Source: Arthrobacter sp. CDRTa11
Lineage (GTDB): Bacteria > Actinomycetota > Actinomycetes > Actinomycetales > Micrococcaceae
Assembly: GCF_026427775.1 (NCBI RefSeq)
Contig: NZ_CP044532.1
Coordinates: forward strand, 4,588,001 to 4,652,000
DNA: 64,000 bases
Direction: 5' to 3'
Below the pieces are notes generated by a model. That model had not been told where the DNA came from, made no database searches, and worked only from the letters and a program-made list of their open reading frames with translations. Below, piece after piece: positions 31,053 through 39,352 of the stretch (positions are counted from its first letter, which is position 1; each line of letters starts with the position of its first letter). The position numbers were made by a program, and so were the translations under genes.

Positions 31053-31832
31053 ATGCTTCCGAGTCCCGATCTCCTGCCCACGCCGCCGAACCGTCCTCCT
31101 GACATTGAAGATGACTTCTCCGGCCAACTGCGTACCGACTTATGGGTGGACCACTACCTGCCGCACTGGACCACCCCGGACCGGTCAGCCGCCCGCTACG
31201 AGACGACGCCGGCAGGGATGCAGCTGCGCATCGACGCCGATCAACTCGACTGGCGCCCCGAGGACGCCCCGTTGCGGGTCTCCAACCTCCAGACGGGCAA
31301 CTTCTCCGGCCATCTTGGGTCGAGTGTGGGTACGCACCGTCACCGGGAGGACGGACTGAGTGTTCGTACGCCGACCCCAACCCAGCTTCTCTGGGCGCCG
31401 TCGGCGGGCCGCGTCGACATCACCGTCAGCGCCTCCCGAGACGAGGGGTGCATGCTCGCCGCCTGGCTTGTCGGCACCGAGCATCTGGATGCCCGGCATG
31501 CCGGTGAGGTTTGCATCTTCGAGATCGACGCTGCCGCCGTCGGCCCCACGACTTCCGCACGATCGGGGGTGAAAGCCCACGGCGATCCGAACCTCGTCAC
31601 CGACATGACCACCGTCGAGATCCCCGTCGACGCCTCCAAGCCGCATACCTGGACGGCGATCTGGGGCAACGGCCAAACAATCATCGGCTGCGACGGCCTC
31701 ATCCTTCGGCGCATTCAGCAGGCCCCGGACTACCCGCTCTTCCTCATGGTGGACCACTTTGAGATCGGACCGCCCAGTGGAACCTATCCAAAAACTGCGA
31801 CCCTCCACCGTCTCCAGGGCTGGACGGGCTGA
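31053..31832 (+). CDS. Cytoplasmic GH16-fold (concanavalin-like) protein
   Basis: A 259-residue protein with the jelly-roll layout of family 16 glycoside hydrolase-like proteins: DDFSGQLRTDLWVDHYLPHW at the start, NLQTGNFSGHLGS.GTHRH (about 78-96), then AGEVCIFEIDAAAVGP (about 150-165) at the place of the catalytic strand. In that strand the classical ExDxxE is only partly kept (E-V-C-I-F-E-I-D). No signal peptide is present, unlike true secreted glucanases, so it may be a sugar-binding or intracellular enzyme. It resembles actinobacterial proteins annotated as GH16. Function uncertain. Confidence 0.7.
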   Translation: MLPSPDLLPTPPNRPPDIEDDFSGQLRTDLWVDHYLPHWTTPDRSAARYETTPAGMQLRIDADQLDWRPEDAPLRVSNLQTGNFSGHLGSSVGTHRHREDGLSVRTPTPTQLLWAPSAGRVDITVSASRDEGCMLAAWLVGTEHLDARHAGEVCIFEIDAAAVGPTTSARSGVKAHGDPNLVTDMTTVEIPVDASKPHTWTAIWGNGQTIIGCDGLILRRIQQAPDYPLFLMVDHFEIGPPSGTYPKTATLHRLQGWTG

Positions 31833-31846
31833 CAGGTCCATAAAAC

Positions 31847-32008
31847 ATGGACGGGGCCACGCCGTTCACCGCCTTCCGCAGGGTCATTCTGCCGCTGGCG
31901 GTTCCGGGCCTTGCCACAACGGCGATCCTGATGTTTATCTCGGTTTGGAACGAATTCCTGCTTGCCGTCACCCTGACCACGTCCCCGGAGGCCCGCCCTG
32001 TCCCGGTA
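31847..32008 (+). pseudogene. Truncated MalG-type sugar ABC permease fragment
   Basis: About 54 codons beginning [20 protein letters not shown] are unmistakably the second half of the EAA loop and the next helix of a MalG-type permease (compare EAARIDGAGELRTFTRIVMP in the intact gene at 46006). The EAA residues themselves and everything before them are missing, and the frame loses similarity after [10 protein letters not shown]. Five helices and the true C-terminus are gone. It lies directly before a broken sugar dehydrogenase gene, so a former importer operon has been deleted down to this fragment. Confidence 0.85.
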
Positions 32009-32058
32009 GAACGTCACAAAACTTGTCCAGATACAACACCAAGAACAGGAAATACTCC

Positions 32059-33027
32059 GTGAACAACCAGCAGCAGCCAGCCATACTGCAAGGACCATCA
32101 GGCAAAGAACTGCGGGTCGGCGTCGTCGGCATTGGCTGGGCGGGGCAGCAGCACCTCAAGGCCTACCACTCCCTGGAAGGCGTGCGCATCGTGTCCCTGG
32201 CAGGGATGGAACAGGACCTCCGCGATTCCCTGCAAGCCGAATACTCCATCCCGAACGCCTTTGACGGCTGGGAAGAGATGCTGGAGCACGGCGGCCTGGA
32301 CGCGATCAGCGTGGCAGTGCCCACGTTCCTGCATGCACCCATCGCCATTGCCGCCCTTGAAAAGGGCCTGCACGTGCTCAGCGAGAAGCCGATCGCACGC
32401 AACGCCGTCGAAGGCCAGGCCATGGTGGACGCTGCCCGCGCAGCAGGACGCGTCCTGGACATCGCCTTCAACCACCGGCGCCGCGGGGACATCAAGGCGC
32501 TCAAGGAAGTGATCGACGACGGCGGCGTGGGACGCCCGTACGACGCCAAGGCATCCTGGCTGCGCCGCTCCGGCATCCCCACGCTGGGAAGCTGGTTCAC
32601 CAACCCCGAACTCGCAGGCGGCGGCCCGCTTTGAGGTAGAGGACTTCGCATCTGCGTTCCTGCGCCTGGAAGGCGGCGGAACGCTGCTGATCGAGGCGGG
32701 CTGGGCAACGTACCGGGACACAGACGACCTGCTGGACTTCACGGTCTACGGGACCGACGGCGGAGCGGAGCTCAAGGTGCAGGGTGCACCATTCGCGCCG
32801 GTGGGCCGGCTCAGGGTGTTCACGGAAAAGGACGGCGAAAACGCGGACTATGTGCCGACTGCCTGCCCGGCCGGGCACACGATGCCGTCGTCGAAGATTT
32901 TGTGACTGCCGTCCGCGGCGGGCCGGGGGCCTGGGGTGAACATGACGGATCGCTGGCGCTTTACCGCGCCCAAATCATCGATGCGTGCTACCTGTCGGCA
33001 CGCGAACAACGGGAGGTTCGGCTCTAA
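32059..33027 (+). pseudogene. Broken Gfo/Idh/MocA family dehydrogenase (ThuB-like)
   Basis: The reading begins at GTG 32059 and shows an intact Rossmann half: VGVVGIGWAGQQHLKAY, then LSEKPIARN and NHRRRGDIKAL. After NPELAGGGPL it meets TGA at 32632. The downstream sequence continues in another frame (FEVEDFASAFLRLEGGGTLL). About 40 codons holding the family's VDIGVH block are absent, so this is a deletion plus frameshift and not a simple base error. A second shift near 32873-32880 returns to the first frame (HDAVVEDFVTAVRGGP), ending in TAA at 33025. The TAA overlaps the ThuA-family ATG. Such dehydrogenases oxidise sugars, often to 3-keto forms; this copy should be inactive. Confidence 0.85.
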
Positions 33028-33776
33028 TGAACGGCAAGCTGAGAATCCGCGTCTGGAACGAGGGCGTGCACGAGGCACTCAATGAGCCCTCCCACATCGG
33101 CGAGATCTACCCTGACGGCATCCACGGTGCCATCGCTGCAGGCCTGCGCTCCTACTATCCGGAAGCAGAGATTTCGACGGCGGTGCTGGCCACTGACGAC
33201 GAACACGGGCTCAATGAGGAGGTGCTCGCGGAGACGGACGTCCTGCTCTGGTGGGGACACATGGCGCACGGCGAGGTGAGTGACGCCGTCGTCGAACGCG
33301 TCCACCGGCATGTCCTGGGCGGGATGGGGCTGATAGTGCTCCACTCCGGGCACTTCGCGAAGATTTTCACGAAGCTGCTGGGAACCAGCTGCTCACTGGC
33401 GTGGAGGAACGACGGCGAGCGCGAGCTCGTATGGACCGTGAAACCGTCGCACCCTATCGCCGAAGGGGTGGACAGCCCCATCGTCATCCCCGAGCAGGAG
33501 ATGTACGGCGAGCTGTTCGACATCCCGGACCCGGACGACCTGATCTTTATCAGCTCCTTCGCGGGCGGCGAGGTGTTCCGTTCCGGCCTCACGTTTACCC
33601 GGGGTAAGGGGCGCATCTTCTACTTCAGCCCCGGCGACCAGGAGTACCCCGTGTACCACCACCCGCAGATCCAGCGGGTTCTGGCCAATGGGGTGAAGTG
33701 GGCAGCCCAGCCCGGGCTTCACCGTTCCGCCCCGGCCGTGAGCAACACTCCGCTGGGCTGGTTCGAGGAGGCCTAG
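33027..33776 (+). CDS. thuA: ThuA domain protein (trehalose-utilisation type)
   Basis: A 249-residue ThuA-like protein with a class I glutamine amidotransferase-like fold. It starts [11 protein letters not shown] and has [14 protein letters not shown] (about 27-40), [14 protein letters not shown] (about 73-86), [13 protein letters not shown] (about 102-114) and [16 protein letters not shown] (about 206-221), the characteristic blocks. ThuA acts with the dehydrogenase ThuB in trehalose and related disaccharide catabolism, reported to go through 3-keto sugars. Here the dehydrogenase and permease just upstream are broken while ThuA is whole. It overlaps the broken gene by one base, so its expression may suffer. 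Symbol by family. Confidence 0.82.
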   Translation: MNGKLRIRVWNEGVHEALNEPSHIGEIYPDGIHGAIAAGLRSYYPEAEISTAVLATDDEHGLNEEVLAETDVLLWWGHMAHGEVSDAVVERVHRHVLGGMGLIVLHSGHFAKIFTKLLGTSCSLAWRNDGERELVWTVKPSHPIAEGVDSPIVIPEQEMYGELFDIPDPDDLIFISSFAGGEVFRSGLTFTRGKGRIFYFSPGDQEYPVYHHPQIQRVLANGVKWAAQPGLHRSAPAVSNTPLGWFEEA

Positions 33777-33847
33777 GCGGAACATGGCAGGCTTCTTCGC
33801 CGTCCCGGCCTTGCGGCACAAGGTGCCGGTGGGCGGGGGGCGCGTGA

Positions 33848-33880
33848 AGTTGGCCACACGACTTGGACGCATGGCCAACT
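33848..33880 (+). promoter_or_regulatory. TetR-type operator upstream of the SMR efflux operon
   Basis: AGTTGGCCA (33848-33856) and TGGCCAACT (33872-33880) form a perfect inverted repeat with a 15-base gap. TTGGAC (33863-33868) inside the gap could be the -35, with TAACTT near 33887 as the -10. It stands 18 bases before the TetR gene, suggesting self-repression of the TetR-SMR operon. Confidence 0.7.
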
Positions 33881-33898
33881 CACTGGTAACTTCGATGA

Positions 33899-34513
33899 AT
33901 GTCATCCACACGGGAGCACCGGAGCATTCAGGAGCGGCGTCAACAACTCCTCGACGCAACGGTCCAGGTTATGTGCGCAGAAGGGGTAGCGTCAGCGACC
34001 ACGCGCGCCATTACCAAGCAGGCGGGACTGCCGCATGGCGCGTTCCACTACTGCTTTGACTCCAAGAACGATCTCTTCGCAGCATTGCTCGAAAGAGAGC
34101 TGCACCAGTCCATGGCAGCAGCTTTTGAACCCAGGGGCACCGGTATGGATGTCCAGCTGCGGATAGAGCGCGGACTAACCACCCGTCTTGAGGCAGTCAA
34201 GGCAAGGCCCGATTATGAACTGGCTCTGGCGGAGCTGGCCGTGATGTCACGGCGTGACCCCGAACTGCAGCATCTCACCGGCTGGGAGCAGGCAGCCTGT
34301 TTGAAAGCCCTCAGCTCAAACCTGGAGAAGTGGTACGCCGATGACGACATCCCGTGGGTGGCACCGCCGGAAAAGGTGGCTGCACTGCTCATCGCGCTTA
34401 TCGACGGGATCACCTCGGCATGGCTGAACGACCGTGACGATGAACGTGCCGCCTCGTCCATTCAGTTGGGCGCGCAAGCCATTTCCTCCTTACTGAAAGG
34501 GAACACGCCGTGA
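33899..34513 (+). CDS. TetR/AcrR family repressor of paired SMR pumps
   Basis: A 204-residue TetR/AcrR regulator. The helix-turn-helix spans about residues 25-60 (VASATTRAITKQAGLPHGAFHYCF), followed by SKNDLFAALLERE, the usual start of the ligand domain. It overlaps the first SMR gene by 4 bases (GTGA at 34510-34513), so repressor and pumps form one operon, presumably induced by the exported drug or cation. A perfect inverted repeat lies just upstream. ATG 33899 is chosen; another ATG lies 4 bases earlier in a different frame. Confidence 0.9.
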   Translation: MSSTREHRSIQERRQQLLDATVQVMCAEGVASATTRAITKQAGLPHGAFHYCFDSKNDLFAALLERELHQSMAAAFEPRGTGMDVQLRIERGLTTRLEAVKARPDYELALAELAVMSRRDPELQHLTGWEQAACLKALSSNLEKWYADDDIPWVAPPEKVAALLIALIDGITSAWLNDRDDERAASSIQLGAQAISSLLKGNTP

Positions 34514-34878
34514 AATGGCTCTTCCTCTCGGGCGCCATTCTCCTGGAAGTTGCCGCGGCGCTGTCCATGCAGGCTGCTGTCCTTGACGCCGGGTGGTACG
34601 TCCTGGTGGTCATCGGCTACGTGGGTGCTTTTGTACTCCTGGTCCAGGTTCTCAAAGCCGGAATGGCTGTGGGCGTCGCCTACGGCATCTGGGGCGCCTC
34701 AGGCGTGGCGCTGACCGCGATTCTTGCCGCAATCCTTTTCGGCCAGGCACTCACCGGCGTGATGATCCTGGGAATGGTGCTCATCGTCGGCGGGGTCCTG
34801 CTGGTGGAAATAGGGTCCCAGCGCGCCCTGGCCGCAAGAAGGAACCAGACGCCCGCAGCAGAGCGGGTGGACGCCTGA
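34510..34878 (+). CDS. SMR family efflux subunit, longer partner
   Basis: A 122-residue small multidrug resistance protein with four helices. The membrane-embedded, essential Glu is at position 13 (GAILLEVAA), and the helix-3 signature GVAYGIWGASGVALTAILA (about 55-73) is present. A basic cytoplasmic tail of about 20 residues extends beyond the usual 105-110 length. The GTG start overlaps the TetR stop. Its stop overlaps the start of a second SMR gene (TGATG), as in heterodimeric pumps such as EbrAB or YkkCD. It probably exports quaternary ammonium or guanidinium-type compounds by proton exchange. Confidence 0.9.
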   Translation: MKWLFLSGAILLEVAAALSMQAAVLDAGWYVLVVIGYVGAFVLLVQVLKAGMAVGVAYGIWGASGVALTAILAAILFGQALTGVMILGMVLIVGGVLLVEIGSQRALAARRNQTPAAERVDA

Positions 34879-35192
34879 TGGGCTGGGTTCTTCTCTCCAT
34901 TGCGATCATTACCGAAGTCGGCGCAACCATCAGCCTCAAAGTCGCCACCGACGGCAAGAAGCGTTGGTACGTGCCGGTGGCTGTTGGCTATATTGCGGCT
35001 TTCACCCTCCTGGCAGGCGCTCTGTCGCTTGGTCTCCCCATCGGTGTGGCCTACGGCGTGTGGGCGGCGTCAGGGGTGGCCCTGACGGCCGTCCTGGCCC
35101 GCTATATCTTCAAAGATCCCCTGACACTGACCATGTGTGCCGGCATCGGCCTCATCATCGCCGGGGTGTTCCTGGTGGAACTGGGCCACTGA
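34878..35192 (+). CDS. SMR family efflux subunit, shorter partner
   Basis: A 104-residue SMR protein with Glu13 (IAIITEVGATISLK) and the GVAYGVWAASGVALTAVLA helix-3 signature (about 56-74). Length and motifs are those of EmrE-like subunits, ending VFLVELGH. It is translationally coupled to the preceding SMR gene by a one-base overlap. The unequal lengths and joined expression point to a heterodimer with antiparallel subunits. Convergent with the AhpD-like gene 15 bases on. Confidence 0.9.
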   Translation: MGWVLLSIAIITEVGATISLKVATDGKKRWYVPVAVGYIAAFTLLAGALSLGLPIGVAYGVWAASGVALTAVLARYIFKDPLTLTMCAGIGLIIAGVFLVELGH

Positions 35193-35207
35193 CAGGACTG
35201 CCCTCCC

Positions 35208-35681
35208 CTAAGGTGCGACGGGGTAGGCACCGCTGATCGCGATGCGGTTGTAGGTGTTGATCGTCATCGTCAGCCACGTCACCGCGGACACCTGGCCGGG
35301 AGTCAGATGGGCTACAGCCGATTCGTATAGTCCCCGGTTGCTGTGGGAATCCTGGATGGTGGTGATGTACTCGGCGAGGGCAAGGGCTGAGCGCTCCTGC
35401 TCGTCGAAGTACAGGCTTTCCCGCCAGGCAGGCAGCACGCTCAGCCGCTCCGGCGTCTCGCCCTTCGCGAGTGAGTCCTTCGTATGGATCCGCAGGCAGA
35501 AGGCGCACCCGTTGATCTGCGAGACACGGATCTTGACCAGTTCAATGAGCAGGGGCGACAGTCCTTCCGCGAGCGCGGTCTTATCGGCTAATGTCCCCAC
35601 CGCCGTCAGTGCCCCGTACAGTTCCGGGTGCCTGCTTCCGACGTTCGTGCGCCGGGCCTTAACTGTGGTGGTTATGGTCAT
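35208..35681 (-). CDS. Carboxymuconolactone decarboxylase / AhpD-like alkylhydroperoxidase
   Basis: A 157-residue AhpD-fold protein. The redox motif NGCAFCLRIH carries Cys59, Cys62 and His66, the CxxC...H arrangement used to reduce peroxides or to relay electrons. The surrounding ELVKIRVSQING and AWRESLYFDEQERSALALAEY are typical of the short CMD family. It is cytoplasmic. It is transcribed in the same direction as the TetR gene on its right, about 140 bases apart, which may control it. It probably defends against organic peroxides. Confidence 0.88.
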   Translation of the reverse strand: MTITTTVKARRTNVGSRHPELYGALTAVGTLADKTALAEGLSPLLIELVKIRVSQINGCAFCLRIHTKDSLAKGETPERLSVLPAWRESLYFDEQERSALALAEYITTIQDSHSNRGLYESAVAHLTPGQVSAVTWLTMTINTYNRIAISGAYPVAP

Positions 35682-35824
35682 TGGTCCTCCTGGTTTGATG
35701 GTGGTCAGTCAGCGCGTGTTCCTGCACTGGTTCCACCATCCATCCAGGCCCGCGGGCAGCGCGAAGGGATGGGATGAAATGGCACTGAACGTCCCACTGC
35801 TGCCATGGGCGGGCACGGAAGGAA

Positions 35825-36526
35825 CTACTTCTCCGCCCGGTGGCTGGTCAGATAATCGGCGGTTGCTGTCCCGTCAATGGCGAATTCGGTCAGCCGCCGT
35901 AAGAAGGCCCCGTCGATGTCCTGTCCGGTAGCGATCAGCCGGTGATGGACGGCGCCGTACAGGGCGTCGATCACCGTGACCAGATCGACGTCGTCGCGAA
36001 TCTGCCCGCGGCGCTGGCCCCGTCGCAGGACCGCAAGAAACCCCAGCCGGCGCTCCCGCAGCAGCGTCTGCCGGAACTGCCCGGCGAACTGTTCACTGCG
36101 GATTGCCTCAGCCAGCAGGTTGGAAACTATCGACGCCGCCCCGCCCACCTTCAGGCAGTACGTCAAAGCGACGAGGTACGCGTGCAGGTCCCGTGCCACA
36201 TCGCCGGAGTCATCAACGTTGGTCAACAAATTCGTCTTGAACGTGAAGGCTTCCAGCACCAGAACCTGGCGGGAGGGCCAATACCGGTAGAGAGTTGATT
36301 TGCTCACGCCAGACGCGCGGGCAACAGCGTCCATTGTGACGGCGTCGTACGTTAAGCGGTCAACCAGGACACTGGCAGCTTTCAGAACACGAAGCCGCAA
36401 TTCAGCCTCATGCGAGGCCACCAGGGGATGGGCGGGATCCGCCGCGCTTCGCTGCGCCACCCGAAACCCTGCCATCGCCCGCCGGAATCGATGGCGGCTG
36501 TCCACTCCGTCATTGGATGCACTCAT
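35825..36526 (-). CDS. TetR family transcriptional regulator
   Basis: A 233-residue TetR-type regulator with a 40-residue extension before the DNA-binding part. The helix-turn-helix is at about 63-87 (VTMDAVARASGVSKSTLYRYWPSR), followed by the all-helical domain; the C-terminal region (about 150-220) fits the TetR_C_11-like group. AAAGGA is correctly spaced before ATG 36526. Its natural target may be the AhpD-like gene downstream on the same strand or the divergent VOC gene at 36616; no clear palindrome was seen in the 90-base gap. Confidence 0.88.
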   Translation of the reverse strand: MSASNDGVDSRHRFRRAMAGFRVAQRSAADPAHPLVASHEAELRLRVLKAASVLVDRLTYDAVTMDAVARASGVSKSTLYRYWPSRQVLVLEAFTFKTNLLTNVDDSGDVARDLHAYLVALTYCLKVGGAASIVSNLLAEAIRSEQFAGQFRQTLLRERRLGFLAVLRRGQRRGQIRDDVDLVTVIDALYGAVHHRLIATGQDIDGAFLRRLTEFAIDGTATADYLTSHRAEK

Positions 36527-36615
36527 GGAAGGTCCTTTTATCTCTCACGGCCCTGTAGTTGTGGAGCTTACACCCGGCAATCGAGCTTGTGATGGGAGCA
36601 TGAAAGACTCGCAGA

Positions 36616-37020
36616 GTGAATGACGATTCAGAAGGCGCGTTGCACCATATCGAGCTGTGGGTGCCTGACCTCAAAAGAGCCTCGGCTGAGTGGGGCTGGA
36701 TCCTTTCCACCTTGGGATACGAGAGGTATCAGACCTGGTCCCATGGAATCAGTTGGCTGAGAGGCTCCACCTACATAGTGCTGGAAGAATCGCCGGATCT
36801 GAGTGGCCGGCATCATCAACGAACGGCACCTGGCTTGAATCACCTCGCGTTCAAAGCAGGAGGCAGGACACGCGTGGATGCCCTTGCTGAAGAAAGTGTT
36901 AAGCACGGCTGGACGCCCTTGTTCCCGGAGAAATACCCGCATGCCGGCGGACCGGACCATTACGCTGCCTACCTGTCGAATTCAGGCGGCTTCGAAATAG
37001 AGCTCGTCGCCACCCAGTAG
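36616..37020 (+). CDS. VOC family (glyoxalase/dioxygenase-fold) protein
   Basis: A 134-residue vicinal-oxygen-chelate protein with the paired beta-alpha-beta-beta-beta modules. His10-type metal ligand appears in LHHIELWVPDL and the second module has PGLNHLAFKAG (about 73-83) and YLSNSGGFEIELVA (about 116-129), where the last Glu is the usual second metal ligand. GTG 36616 is the start; the ribosome site is weak. It could be a glyoxalase-like lyase, a dioxygenase, or a drug-binding protein of the bleomycin-resistance type. Confidence 0.85.
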   Translation: MNDDSEGALHHIELWVPDLKRASAEWGWILSTLGYERYQTWSHGISWLRGSTYIVLEESPDLSGRHHQRTAPGLNHLAFKAGGRTRVDALAEESVKHGWTPLFPEKYPHAGGPDHYAAYLSNSGGFEIELVATQ

Positions 37021-37069
37021 AACCATTCGCAGCCGTTGTTTTTGAAAGCTGCGTCCTTTCGTTGGGTGC

Positions 37070-37852
37070 TCAATGTTCCATACGAACAATCCATTCGTCG
37101 AGGAGACGGCCAGTCAGTTCCGGCTGGTCAAGGTGGGCGTTGTGGCCGGCTCCGTCGAGAACTGCAATGGTGGATCGCACGTAGTGGTCTGCGAGGGCGA
37201 TCTGGTCGTAGAACCCGACGACGTCGTCTTGCCTTCCGGTAATAATGACAGCCGGACCCTGAAACGTGGGCGAGCGAGCCTCGGGCTCCATCCGGAACGA
37301 ATAGTTGCCCGAAATCCGGTCGATGGCCTCCGGGTGAAATGCCCGCAATCCTGGCAGCACCGATTCGCGGAACCTCTCCCAGTTCTCCCGAGACTGGACC
37401 ACGGCCATTTCTTCATAATCCGCCGCATCATCGAAGTCCAAGGACGCTAAAAGGTTCGGATCCCTGTGCAGGACTGTCTTGGGTGGCACACTTCGTGCCC
37501 CTTGCTCTGCCACTGCCACCGGGCAGATGAGTGCCAGACCCAGAACCTGATCGCCAAATTCAGCAACAATGTATCGGGCGATCATTCCGCCGAATGAGTT
37601 ACCCAGCACCGCGAACTTTTCATTTCCAAAGGTGTTCCTGGCGAAAGCCACAACCGCTTCGGCCACGCTGTCGGCGCTGTCTATTTCCGGGCCCGCTGCA
37701 GACTTGCCCATGCCCGGCAGATCGATGTACACCCGCCGCCAATGTCCCTGCGCGGCGAACACCGGATCGAGCGCCAGCATGAGGTGATGATCGACGCAGA
37801 ACCCATGGATCATCAGGATCGGGGTACCCGACCCATATTCAACGGAATGCAC
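37070..37852 (-). CDS. Alpha/beta hydrolase
   Basis: A 260-residue alpha/beta hydrolase fold enzyme. Oxyanion region LMIHGFCVDHH (about 13-23), nucleophile elbow LGNSFGGM with Ser86, acid in ITGRQDDVVGFYDQI (about 209-223) and His in LDGAGHNAHLDQPE (about 234-247) make a full triad. No signal peptide, so cytoplasmic. The set resembles hydrolases of C-C bond cleaving or lactone/ester type (proline iminopeptidase-like start). No cofactor or pathway neighbours indicate the substrate. Confidence 0.88.
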   Translation of the reverse strand: MHSVEYGSGTPILMIHGFCVDHHLMLALDPVFAAQGHWRRVYIDLPGMGKSAAGPEIDSADSVAEAVVAFARNTFGNEKFAVLGNSFGGMIARYIVAEFGDQVLGLALICPVAVAEQGARSVPPKTVLHRDPNLLASLDFDDAADYEEMAVVQSRENWERFRESVLPGLRAFHPEAIDRISGNYSFRMEPEARSPTFQGPAVIITGRQDDVVGFYDQIALADHYVRSTIAVLDGAGHNAHLDQPELTGRLLDEWIVRMEH

Positions 37853-37946
37853 CCTAGAACGCTACACCCCGACGTCGGCCCCTAGGCTGGGTACCTACAT
37901 ACGCCTACGCCTCTCCGCGCCAATGCGGAGCTGAGAAGAGGATGAC

Positions 37947-38420
37947 ATGACCAGCCCGGACCTTCACCGGTGGCCTCCCGGCCACGGCACACATCGCCGA
38001 TCAGAGGTGACGGCGGTGGTCGGATATGGCGAAGCGGTGTGGCAGCGGGTCGCCAGCGAAGTACTCCTCTGGAAGGTAAAAACCGCGAGTGGTTTTGCTG
38101 TGGACTCCACGGGTCCGGTGTCGCCCGGCGACCGTGTCACTGTCACGGCGGGCCTGCTCGGTCTGACGATTGTGGAACCAGTTCAAGTCGTGGCTGTTGT
38201 GCAGGAGCCAAACCGGAGCGGGTTCTCCTACCGCACCCTGCCGGGACACCCCGTCCATGGGGAGGAAGCGTTTATCGTCCACCGCCACGGCGATGAAGTC
38301 CGGCTCACCATTCGCTCACTCACCGGGGCGGCGTCTAGGCATCCGTGGCGGGGGCTCTTCCCACTCCTCCTGGTAGCCCAACGAATCGTACGACGGCGGT
38401 ACTTGCGAGCGTTCCGCTGA
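37947..38420 (+). CDS. DUF1990 family protein
   Basis: A 157-residue protein matching the DUF1990 pattern: VGYGEAVWQRVASEVLLWKVKTASGF (about 25-50), then PGDRVTVTAGLLG and the strongly conserved FSYRTLPGHPVHGEEAFIVHRHGDEV (about 97-122), ending with the basic RIVRRRYLRAF. It is cytoplasmic and of the usual length. The fold is predicted to be a START-like lipid or ligand barrel in this family, but function is unknown. It stands alone between a hydrolase and small membrane genes. Confidence 0.88.
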   Translation: MTSPDLHRWPPGHGTHRRSEVTAVVGYGEAVWQRVASEVLLWKVKTASGFAVDSTGPVSPGDRVTVTAGLLGLTIVEPVQVVAVVQEPNRSGFSYRTLPGHPVHGEEAFIVHRHGDEVRLTIRSLTGAASRHPWRGLFPLLLVAQRIVRRRYLRAFR

Positions 38421-38516
38421 TAAGAAGCGGGCCTTCCGCTTGGCCGTTCCCAGGGGATCCTCAGTCATTCCGTCCCGCTGTTGACCTTGCCCTTGTGTTC
38501 GGGGATTGTTGGTGCG

Positions 38517-38861
38517 ATGACGCGGGGGAAGAAAAGCATCGTCTTGTTGTTGGTAGTTTCAGCGTTGGTGGTTGCGGGGATTCTGGCTGGCGTGAGGCTC
38601 TGGCACGTACACCTGCAGACCTCCGATTGGACCCTGTGGCCCAGGGAAGTTCCGTCCAAGGTTCAGTTTGCCGATCGTGAATACAATTGCGGCCCGGATG
38701 CGAAACCGGCCCAGCGCGATCTGAGCGAGCTGACCCCGCAGGGCCGGACCGCCGGCGGTGCAGAGATCTATGCGCAGCCGCCTCGAGCCGAAGCGAGGGT
38801 CTATATTGTGGTGCGAACCAGCGAAGGAACCTTCCCGTGCCCCCTCATGGGCGGGCCTTAG
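38517..38861 (+). CDS. Small membrane-anchored protein with outer Cys pair
   Basis: A 114-residue protein. A basic start (MTRGKKS) and one long hydrophobic helix (about 8-28) anchor it; the remaining 85 residues should be outside. Two cysteines (YNCGPDAKP and FPCPLMGGP) may form a disulfide. Frame is open from 38481, but ATG 38517 puts the basic residues directly before the helix. The ribosome site is poor. Pattern WPREVPSKVQFADREYNCG....YIVVR...FPCPL recalls small actinobacterial surface proteins of unknown role. Confidence 0.62.
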   Translation: MTRGKKSIVLLLVVSALVVAGILAGVRLWHVHLQTSDWTLWPREVPSKVQFADREYNCGPDAKPAQRDLSELTPQGRTAGGAEIYAQPPRAEARVYIVVRTSEGTFPCPLMGGP

Positions 38862-38913
38862 TACGGGCTGGGCGCATGGAATGAATGGGCATCTTTCCCG
38901 TTAGGGTTGCCAG

Positions 38914-39159
38914 ATGGACATCCTGATCGCAGCTGCAGCGGTGCTTGGTGCGCCAACTGCTTTGGCGGCTGTCTGGTTCTGGTCCTCACGCAGGAACCGG
39001 CGCAACGGCACCAGACGCGCAGGAAGCGGTGACCTGCTTGGAATTGCGGATGAAGTCTTCCGCCCGCAAACCCATCAAGCCCAGCAGATTCAGAAGATCC
39101 AGCATGAGCTTCCAGCGCCTGCCCCCTCCCCTGGTGACCCGCCTTCTTCCACACCCTGA
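38914..39159 (+). CDS. Small membrane protein with one N-terminal helix (81 aa)
   Basis: An 81-residue protein with one helix (about 2-23, DILIAAAAVLGAPTALAAVWFW), a strongly basic patch (RRNRRNGTRRAG) and a hydrophilic, Gln- and Pro-rich tail that should stay in the cytoplasm. TTAGGG precedes the ATG. No family recognised. It faces the convergent 58-residue membrane gene at 39176, 16 bases beyond its stop. Confidence 0.5.
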   Translation: MDILIAAAAVLGAPTALAAVWFWSSRRNRRNGTRRAGSGDLLGIADEVFRPQTHQAQQIQKIQHELPAPAPSPGDPPSSTP

Positions 39160-39175
39160 GGTGCTGAAAAGCGAT

Positions 39176-39352
39176 TTACGAACGGGGCCGTCGTCGTGTG
39201 ATGAGGCGGGCTCCATAGCCGAGGAGGCCCGCAGCGCCCGCCAGCGCCAGTACGGCACCGAACGCGATGATTTGGCCCAGGAACATCACGGCTGCCACTC
39301 CGAGGGTGGCTGCGTATGTCAGGGTAAAGGTGAGGGTGGACGAGTCGTTCAT
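39176..39352 (-). CDS. Two-helix membrane protein, 58 residues
   Basis: Reading the reverse strand from ATG 39352 gives a 58-residue product starting MNDSSTLTFTLTYAATLGVA and ending YGARLITRRRPRS. Two hydrophobic segments (about 10-27 and 28-47) flank a glutamine at the turn (FLGQIIAFG); the C-terminus is a cytoplasmic RRRPR tail. AGGGG lies just before the start. Codon use fits a real gene: third positions are G/C-rich. It is below the size limits of most gene finders. It might be a regulatory or assembly peptide; no target is evident. Confidence 0.6.
   Translation of the reverse strand: MNDSSTLTFTLTYAATLGVAAVMFLGQIIAFGAVLALAGAAGLLGYGARLITRRRPRS

Noticed and set aside
32632..32634. Reading the early stop in the dehydrogenase as a short functional gene
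   Set aside because: The product would end before the substrate-binding domain and lacks the family's conserved second half, which continues in other frames downstream.
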